64,000 bases of DNA from Ceratorhiza oryzae-sativae. Taxonomy: Eukaryota; Basidiomycota; Agaricomycetes; Cantharellales; Ceratobasidiaceae. Where the stretch lies: NCBI GenBank assembly GCA_030998015.1, contig JARWMV010000010.1, positions 62,001 to 126,000 of the forward strand. The letters run 5' to 3'. The notes under the pieces were generated by a model. The model was not told where the DNA came from and made no database searches. It saw only the letters and a list, made by a program, of their open reading frames with translations. This document shows, piece after piece, positions 57,542 to 64,000 of this stretch. The position numbers and the translations under genes were made by a program. How positions within the stretch are numbered: the stretch's first letter is position 1; each line of letters starts with the position of its first letter.

Positions 57542-57631
57542 AGAAGATGAGAATATGAAGATAAGAGAGTAGTAGAGCTGTAGAACTGGAGGGTGTTGAA
57601 CTGCTGAGGGGAGAGGGCTCTCAAAGGCTAC

Positions 57632-57638
57632 CTTTATA
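57632..57638 (-). promoter_or_regulatory. TATA box of A2 ORF5
   Basis: TATAAAG (minus), matching the position of TATAAAA at 22617-22623 in A1. Element B was inserted between this motif and the ORF5 ATG, separating them by 11.6 kb. Confidence 0.45.
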
Positions 57639-57739
57639 GCTAAGAGATGTCTTAGTTTCTCCTTGAAATTACAAGGTTGTCCCTTAAGTTCACACAGGTG
57701 GAAGTGGGGGACAATTGCATGAATTCCAAGCAGACCTAT

Positions 57740-58575
57740 CTAGTACATGTCATGAGTCTCCATGATATCCCTCAGCCATCTTTGTGCAGCTCTGAGGTTC
57801 CCTACTTCTTCCACCAGTTCCTGATTCAACTCCTGTACCCTACATTCTAGGGCCAACTCTGTCACCAGAAGGTCACCAGATGACTCAGTTCCATCAGAAA
57901 GTGAGTCAGATGGCAATTCTGGCTGGTATTTGGGAGAAGGGGAAGGAGGGTAAGCAAGTCTAAACAAGTCAACTTTAGATCTTGACTCAAAAGAAGCAAA
58001 CTCACTGATATTCAGGATGCTCTTCTCCTGAGTTGTATTCCCCATCAGTAGGCTCTTCAGAGAGTATGGAAGGCTCTCTGGAAACCTCATGGGGCCAATG
58101 TGCATAATCCCTAAACAGATCAGCTTTAGATCTTGACTCAATCAAAGTCAAGAACTTACCAGTCCATCCTCTCCAGGAATTCCTCATAGTCAACAGGGCT
58201 TGCACTCCTTGGGGGAGGCACAGGCCTTTTGTCCCTCCTGCCCCATCCATGCATCAAAACTAGATCAAATGGGGTTGGCTCCAACCCTGGAGATGGGGGA
58301 GTTAGCCATCCAATCTTGAAATGAGGGCCTTGGTTGGGAGCTTCCAAAGGATAAGCAGGAAGCAGCAGATAGAGGGCAGAGGGTGCTGGATTGGGATACA
58401 CTGGAAGAGGAACATCTGGGGCAGGCTCAATGCCCTCCCTTCTAGATTGTTGCCTATTCTGCCTATTTTGAGATTGCACCCTAGTGCATTCCCATCTGAG
58501 GCCCATAAAGCAATGCTCCAGAATGTCTAGATGAGAGCTGGGAGTCTGGGGATGTTCAATCAAGTAGTCAGACAT
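57740..58575 (-). CDS. A2 accessory ORF4, intact (246 aa, two twin introns)
   Basis: Same exon and intron lengths as the A1 copy: exons 58575-58160, 58110-58006 and 57959-57740; introns of 49 and 46 bp with GTAAGT/GTGAGT donors and TTTAG acceptors. The frame is open. Amino-acid differences from A1 are scattered substitutions (for example MSDYLIEHPQTPSSHLDILE and LECRVQELNQELVEEVGNL), with no indel. The Pro-rich centre and C-terminal leucine-rich helix are kept. Function unknown. Confidence 0.65.
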
Positions 58576-59034
58576 GTTTAGGGGGTAAACTGTGCAGTAT
58601 ACAGCTGTAGTACCTTAGAGACAACACAAAATCCTATACTGCATGTATTTCACATCCAGTTGCCAATAGGAAGCTTACTCCAAATAAAATAAGCTTGTAA
58701 CTGGCCAAATAGAGTGCGCTCTGCTGTTATCTGTACAGTTATCACATGCTGATCCTTCCAGATCTTTCTTATCTAGTCCTTAAACCTTACAGTTGGTGAT
58801 CAGTCCAAGCAGTCAACTGAGATTACTTTGCAGTGACTCATTCTGATGATTGCTTAGGGGATCAGACAACTTTATACTTTAAATCTATATACAGAAATTT
58901 CTGGTGCAAGACTTAAAGAGGAGATGAGGGGAAAGGTTTCTCAATGGGGACTAGATGTGGTCAATCCAAATAGATCAGTGGTCTTGATAAGACGATCAGG
59001 AGAGATCTGACTTACCAAGCTTGGTTAATCTTAT

Positions 59035-59494
59035 CTACAGTTGTAGAAAAGATCCTAAGTATTGCTGTTGCTCCATCCCTTGCATTTGATCTGTCCAGTA
59101 CCATAAGCCTCAATTCCAGTAAATAGGTTTTGAACTTACAGTATGGATGATCAGGCAGGATGAAAAGTTCAGAGGGCATGTCTCTGTTGCCTGGACCCCT
59201 GAAAGGACTACACTGCCTGTGATTCCTCACCAAGGCAATGGAGAGGATGTTGGCTGGCTTAACAGTCCAGAGGGTTTTCTGCCTGCTGAAGTATACCAGC
59301 TTATAGGGTAGAGAGATCACCACCCTGCCAGTGACAGTAATGGTGCACTCTAGGTTGGAATACTCCATTACTACCTTTTGTCCAGGAGCAACCCATATAA
59401 AGTCTTCTCCTAGGCTGTAGAGGTAGTAAAGGATGCCAAAAACCATGAGAGCAAGGGGGAGAGTAACAGCAATGAGGATGGTGAGGTTAGCCAT
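59035..59494 (-). CDS. A2 accessory ORF3, intact membrane protein (136 aa, one intron)
   Basis: Exon 1 is 59494-59140 (355 bases), the intron 59139-59091 (49 bp) and exon 2 59090-59035 (56 bases). Exon lengths equal those of A1 while the intron differs by one base, as expected if it is spliced out. The hydrophobic N-terminal segment is conserved in character but changed in sequence (IAVTLPLALMVFGILYYLYS); the following GEDFIWVAPGQKVVMEYSNL is nearly unchanged. It lies 120 bases after the pol stop in the same orientation. Membrane location is inferred from hydrophobicity only. Confidence 0.62.
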
Positions 59495-59613
59495 GGTTGG
59501 TGTGGTGTTTCCAGAGGTAAATGCTAGCCAATTTATATCTACAAAATGAGTTTGTCAGTAAACAAACAACAGAGAAATCACTTGTTGTTCTTGGAATGAT
59601 TTTCAGGAAAGGG

Positions 59614-62600
59614 TTAGGACTTCTTAGATGTCTTGAGGTGTTGCTTAAGCTCCCATTCCTTGAGTGTCCTGGGAGCATTTGTCAACTGCTGCCTGGATAA
59701 CCATTCATCCCATTCAGGTGGATAACCCACAAATCTTGTAAGATATTGACACTGCTCTCTCTGTCCTTTCTTGACTATCTTTTCATCCAGAATCTCTTCC
59801 ACTTCCCATTCAGGTTCCTTGTCAAAGTCAGATCTATTCAGATGTTTCTTGGGATGGTCTGTACCATCTTTATCTCTATGATAAGGTTCCAGATGAGCTA
59901 TATTAATCACAGGGTGAATTTTGTAGCTGGCTGGAATCTTGATGCAATAAGTTACATCTGAAAGTTTCTCTAGAACTTCAAAGGGACCATTGTACTTCAT
60001 CTGGAGTTTCCTTCCTTTTCCCTTCTGATTTCTCAGCAGGTTCAGGGAATGTGGATTCAGCACAACCAAATCTCCTTCCTTTGGATCAAGATAACTATGG
60101 TTCTTGTTGTATTGATCCTCCATGTGAACCTGAGCCAATTTCAAGGCATCCTGAGCTTGAGAGCAAATTGCTTTCATCATCTCATCAAAGTTCACAGCTT
60201 TAGGATCTTCTACAGAGGGTCTGGCTAAAGCTTTACCAGTAGAGGTGAGTAAATCTGAGGGTCAAAGTGGTTCAAATCCAAAAAGAAGATAAGAAGGTGT
60301 AAATCCTGTAGATGTATGTTCCATGGTGTTGTAAGCAAAGCTACAATCATTTAGGAGGTCACTCCAATTGTCCATTGAAGGAAAGACAAAAGCTCTTGAG
60401 GCAATCTCTAAGGTTTGGTTCATAATCTCACTCTGTCCATCAGCTTGTGGGTGGTAAGCTGTAGTAAGTGATCTCTGAATTCCAACTAAAGAGGTTAAGT
60501 GTTCCCAAAAGGCTCCTGTCCATCTAGTGTCTCTGTCAGTAATAACCTGTCTTGGAAGACCATACTTGGTCCATATATGCAGATGGAATAGTTTGGCAGT
60601 CTCTTCCTCATTGATAGAAGTATTGCAAGGGATAAACTGTGCATACTTTGTCAATTTATCAACTATAGTTAGTATGGCATTAAATCCATTGCTAGGAGGA
60701 AGATCCATGATAAAATCCATGGTTACTACTTCAAAAGGCTGAGTAGGAATTGGAATAGATTGAAGAAAACCTCTTTGTCCATGTCTTTAGGCTTTGCCTT
60801 TTGACAAATATCACAAGTGCACACATATTCCTTAATGACTTGTACCATCTTAGGCCAGTAGTAGGTAGAAGCTACTTTGTTGTAGGTCCTATGGTAGCCA
60901 GCATGAGCTCCTTCTTGAAGAGAGTCATGTATTTCAGCTACTACTTCCTTCTGTAAGTCTTTAGGGACACACAGCTTGTAATTGTCATCTCTTGCAGCTT
61001 CTTGAGTACATCAGCAAAATGGGGATCATTAGTGTATGCTTCATAAAAGTGATTAACTTCAGATTCATTAATACTGATGTGTAGCTCATTCAAACCTGAT
61101 GTAGCAAGAGAGACATTAGCTTTATATTCTTTGTCTCTTGCCTTAAACTTTGTCCTAAAACCTTTGGAAGGCTTCTCTTCATTGGCTAAAGCATGCATAG
61201 TTGACTGGACTAGCAAGTCCTTCTCAAAGTCTACACCTATTTCTTGGTACAGATTCTTCAGGGCATCTTCAGTGTCATTATTAAAGGTAAGAGGGGTTGA
61301 TAAGTCTGCTAAAGGTCCATCTTGTCTAGGGTTCCTTCTTCTTAGTCTAGAGATTGGGTCAACATTAGTATGGACTTTGCCTGCTTGATGAACTATTACT
61401 AGGTCTGGAAAGGCAGCTATTACTATGCCATAACCAGATAGCCTTCTGTTCACAGTTTGGTAAGTCTTACTCCATTTAAGGGCAGCATGATCTGACACTA
61501 CTACAACTTTAGCACCTTCAAGATACATGTGGAATTTCACTCAACCATCTCTTACACCTAGAGCTTATCTCTCAGTGGCTGAGTACCTTGTCTCAGCTGA
61601 TTTGAGGAGTCTTGACCAGCAGGCAATGACTCACTCTATGTGTACTTCAGTTTCTTTGAAGTCTTCATTCCAAGTATCTTCATAGTCAAAAGTTTCAGTA
61701 CCATCAGCCCCCCCAGTCAGGATGACCTTTCCTTTGGAGTCAGGTGTAATAAACCTGGGGCCAGGTAACCCTTCTTGGTGAGCTTTCTTACATTGATCAT
61801 AAACTCTAGTTCCTTTCAGGTCCTTAAGTTTCATGGTTTGAATTTGCTGTAAGATAGCAGGTATTGCAAAGTCACATGCATCAGTATAAAGCCTATAGGG
61901 CATCCCTGGTATTGGGTAAGAGAGAACTGGTGCATTGGCTAGGACTAGCTTAGCTAGTTTGAAAGCATGAGATTCCAATTTATCCCATTTCCACTTGACA
62001 CTCTTCTTTAAGAGATTAAATAATGGAGCTACTATCCAAGTATAATATGGAATATAACTTGAGAAGTAGGTCATCATTCCTAAGAATGTTTGTAATGTAG
62101 GTATATCCTTAGGTTCCTCTAATTGTAGAATGCCTTCCAATTTCTCCTTATGGGTAGACATGCCAAGTCTGGACACCTTTTGTCCTAAAAGGAGTAGAGA
62201 TTGATATCCAAGGTGGCATTTACCAGGAGAAAGAGTCAATCCAGAGTCTGCTATGGCCTTTAATACTTTGTCCAAATGCTCACAGTGGTCTTCAAATGAC
62301 TTGCTGTATATCACAATGTCATCTATATGTACTAGAGCAAATATCCATAAGAATGGGGCCAAGACATCAGTCATAACCCTTTGGAATACTGGAGGTCCAT
62401 TTCTCCATCCTAAAGGCATTCTTCTGAATTGAAAGTGTCCTCTGTGACATCTAAATTCTGTCTTAGGCCTATCCTCATCCTTTATCTGGAGTAAGGATGT
62501 GATGCTGATATTCTGGCATTCTGGCATCAAGGGTAACTGAATTGTAGAAGCACTGATTTATAAGCTGATGCAATTGAGTTACCCTTGATGCCAGAATGCC

Positions 62601-64000
62601 AGAATATCAGCATCACATCCTTAATCTGGAGTTGAGTAAAGCCTGCTAGAGCATCTGGAGTACTGAGATATTGGGCTCCTTCAAGTGAATGAAGGATGTC
62701 TTGTTGGCTAGGTAGAGGGTATTCATCTGGTATAGCTACTGCATTAAGCTTCCTGTAATCAATGCACAAGTGAGGCTTGTTATTCCACCATACTACAAGC
62801 ACTGGGAAGCCCCAAGGGCTCTTAGATTCCTCAATTACACCTAAGTGCAACCAATCATCTATTTGCTTGTCTATAGCAGCCTTAGCTTCTTCACTTGGTC
62901 TATAAGGAGTTAAAGCAATTTCCTTTGTACCTGGTCTGAGATTAATCTCTACTTTGGCTGGGTAATTGCCAAGTCTGCCATCTAATCCAAAAGCTTCAAA
63001 GTTCTTCTTCACCACCTTTTGCAAGCTTTTCTTCTGATCTGGAGTCAAATTGTCTCCCCAATGTACCTCTGCCAAGAGTCTCTCCCTAGGGACTGGCTCT
63101 GGGTCAGGTGGTTCAGCAGTTTTAGGGCCTCCTTCTGGCTGCTTTGAGAGTTCAATCTCTTCATCAGTAGGAGAAGGTACTTTGACTTCCCTCATAAGAG
63201 TATTTATTAGATGTGCCTTGGCTTCTCCTGCCTTCCTAAGTTCTTCAGGCAAATCTTTTTCTTTATCCAATGCAATCTTGGGGTCATGCATATATCCTAT
63301 GACATGTCCTTTGGGTAAATGCACTGGCCTCTGAGAAAAATTAGTCATCTGAATAGTCTTAGTAGCAGGAGTGATGATGCTGTCTGTAGTTCCATGAATA
63401 TCTAAAGTTCCATTATTACTTTCTAGACTACCTTCAATAAAACCTTCTTGCTGTCCTTCCTGGAATTCAACTAGAATAGGCACTTGTGTAATGAATTCAG
63501 CCTTTAAAAATACATCCCTAGCTAATTTAACTGGGGTAGTACCTTCAGGCCCTTTCTTTAAGGCTTCCTTCTTAGAAGATTTTTTCCTGTGAAAGGCTCT
63601 TCTCTCTAGGTTTGTCTTGAAGTCTGGTCTGGTGTAAACTTGAAATACATTTCCAGCTTCATCCAATCTTGGTTCAGTTTCTAATTCAATTACTTCAGCA
63701 GACCTACCAGAGTTGCCAAAGAGTATTCTGCTAAGAGATGAAAGACAATCTAAAGAGATTCTATATTGGTTAGAAAAGTCATTACCCAGAACGAAAGGTA
63801 CTTTCATTCCTTTTACTACATAAGCTTCTACCTGCATCTTTACAGGTCCATCCTTAGTAGGGAAGGTTAAGTCTAATACTACATATCCTGTAATACTAGT
63901 TTTACCAGTCACTTGAATAAGATTTATCTTTTGGCCAGATTTCTCTTTAGGAGGTTGTTTCAGGCTAGTCAGAAAATTATAGCTAATCAGGGTAATATCA
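59614..64000 (-). pseudogene. A2 pol (continues beyond the window)
   Basis: Chromovirus pol read leftwards: protease and linker (63912 down), RT split by the MITE at 62492-62623, RNase H (to about 61630), integrase (60940-60262) and chromodomain (EPEWEVEEILDE, ending 59614). The RT catalytic motif reads HIDD (LVHIDDIVIYS) where A1 has YIDD. Other breaks: near 61600-61540, a frame change near 60790, and one TGA near 60258. Unlike A1 the protease-RT junction is in frame (KQPEGGPKTAEPPDPEP). It is not functional, but it is useful for locating the A1 indels. Confidence 0.88.
62492..62623. mobile_element. hAT-type MITE (subtype c), 132 bp
   Basis: Ends TAAGGATGTGATGCTGATAT inverted at the right end. 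It shares the inner arm GCATTCTGGCATCAAGGGTA with subtype b. Perfect 8-bp duplication ATCTGGAG at 62484-62491 and 62624-62631. Inserted in the RT of A2 between LQIKD and EDRPKT. Confidence 0.94.

Larger units (their letters stand above)
40796..64000 (-). mobile_element. LTR retrotransposon A2, host of nested insertions
   Basis: Minus-strand member of family A. Its 3' LTR is 40796-42049; its accessory genes and pol are read leftwards from the right edge, and its gag and 5' LTR lie outside the window. Own segments: 40796-42119, 43564-44478, 45789-45907, 57547-62491 and 62624-64000. The gaps are a foldback, a solo LTR, element B and a MITE, each with a target duplication. On either side of each gap the A-family sequence resumes where it left off. 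The left flank GTGTG (40791-40795) should recur next to its 5' LTR. Confidence 0.9.

Overview
The window looks like a repeat-choked stretch of a basidiomycete (probably Agaricomycetes) nuclear genome. The evidence is a seven-exon NACHT-WD40 (NLR-like) gene with 51-74 bp introns of fungal type (GTRAGT donors, CTRAY-like branch sites, YAG acceptors), and chromodomain-bearing Ty3/gypsy elements of the kind that fill such genomes. No rRNA, CRISPR array or convincing tRNA was found.

Layout. 1-8600 is host-like, ordinary CpG-containing DNA with one intact minus-strand NLR gene (2365-6795). From about 8600 to the end almost everything is transposable element and CpG-poor. Four retroelement groups can be told apart. 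D is a degenerate plus-strand Ty3 fragment (9363-10784). A is a family with about 1.3-kb LTRs: copy A1 spans 10785-25192 (+), and copy A2 runs from 40796 past the right edge (-). C is a family with about 0.36-0.39-kb LTRs, present as mosaic minus-strand fragments over 26216-38807. B has about 0.54-kb LTRs: one complete copy spans 45908-57541 (-) with matching AGAAG target duplications, and a fragment B' lies at 38808-40795.

A2 is a nest of insertions that can be unpacked from target-site duplications. A Tc1/mariner-type foldback (42120-43563, TA), a solo A-LTR (44479-45788, CCTTG), the whole of element B (45908-57541, AGAAG) and a hAT-type MITE (62492-62623, 8 bp) all sit in it. B in turn carries a solo A-LTR (53874-55183, GGTGC) and another MITE (49391-49533).

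The most unusual content is cargo placed between pol and the 3' LTR. Family A carries three sense-strand accessory genes. Each appears to have a TATA-like motif upstream, and short introns are visible in all three; ORF3 (136 aa, one membrane segment) and ORF4 (246 aa, two near-identical introns) read intact in both copies although gag-pol is broken. Element B carries a 273-aa ORF broken only by a MITE, an intact intron-containing antisense gene (160 aa, Cys-rich), and a CRESS-DNA-type Rep pseudogene (rolling-circle motifs I-III plus SF3 helicase motifs, two in-frame stops). Most stops in B fit C-to-T decay. Everything was read by eye from the sequence; no database or alignment software was used.
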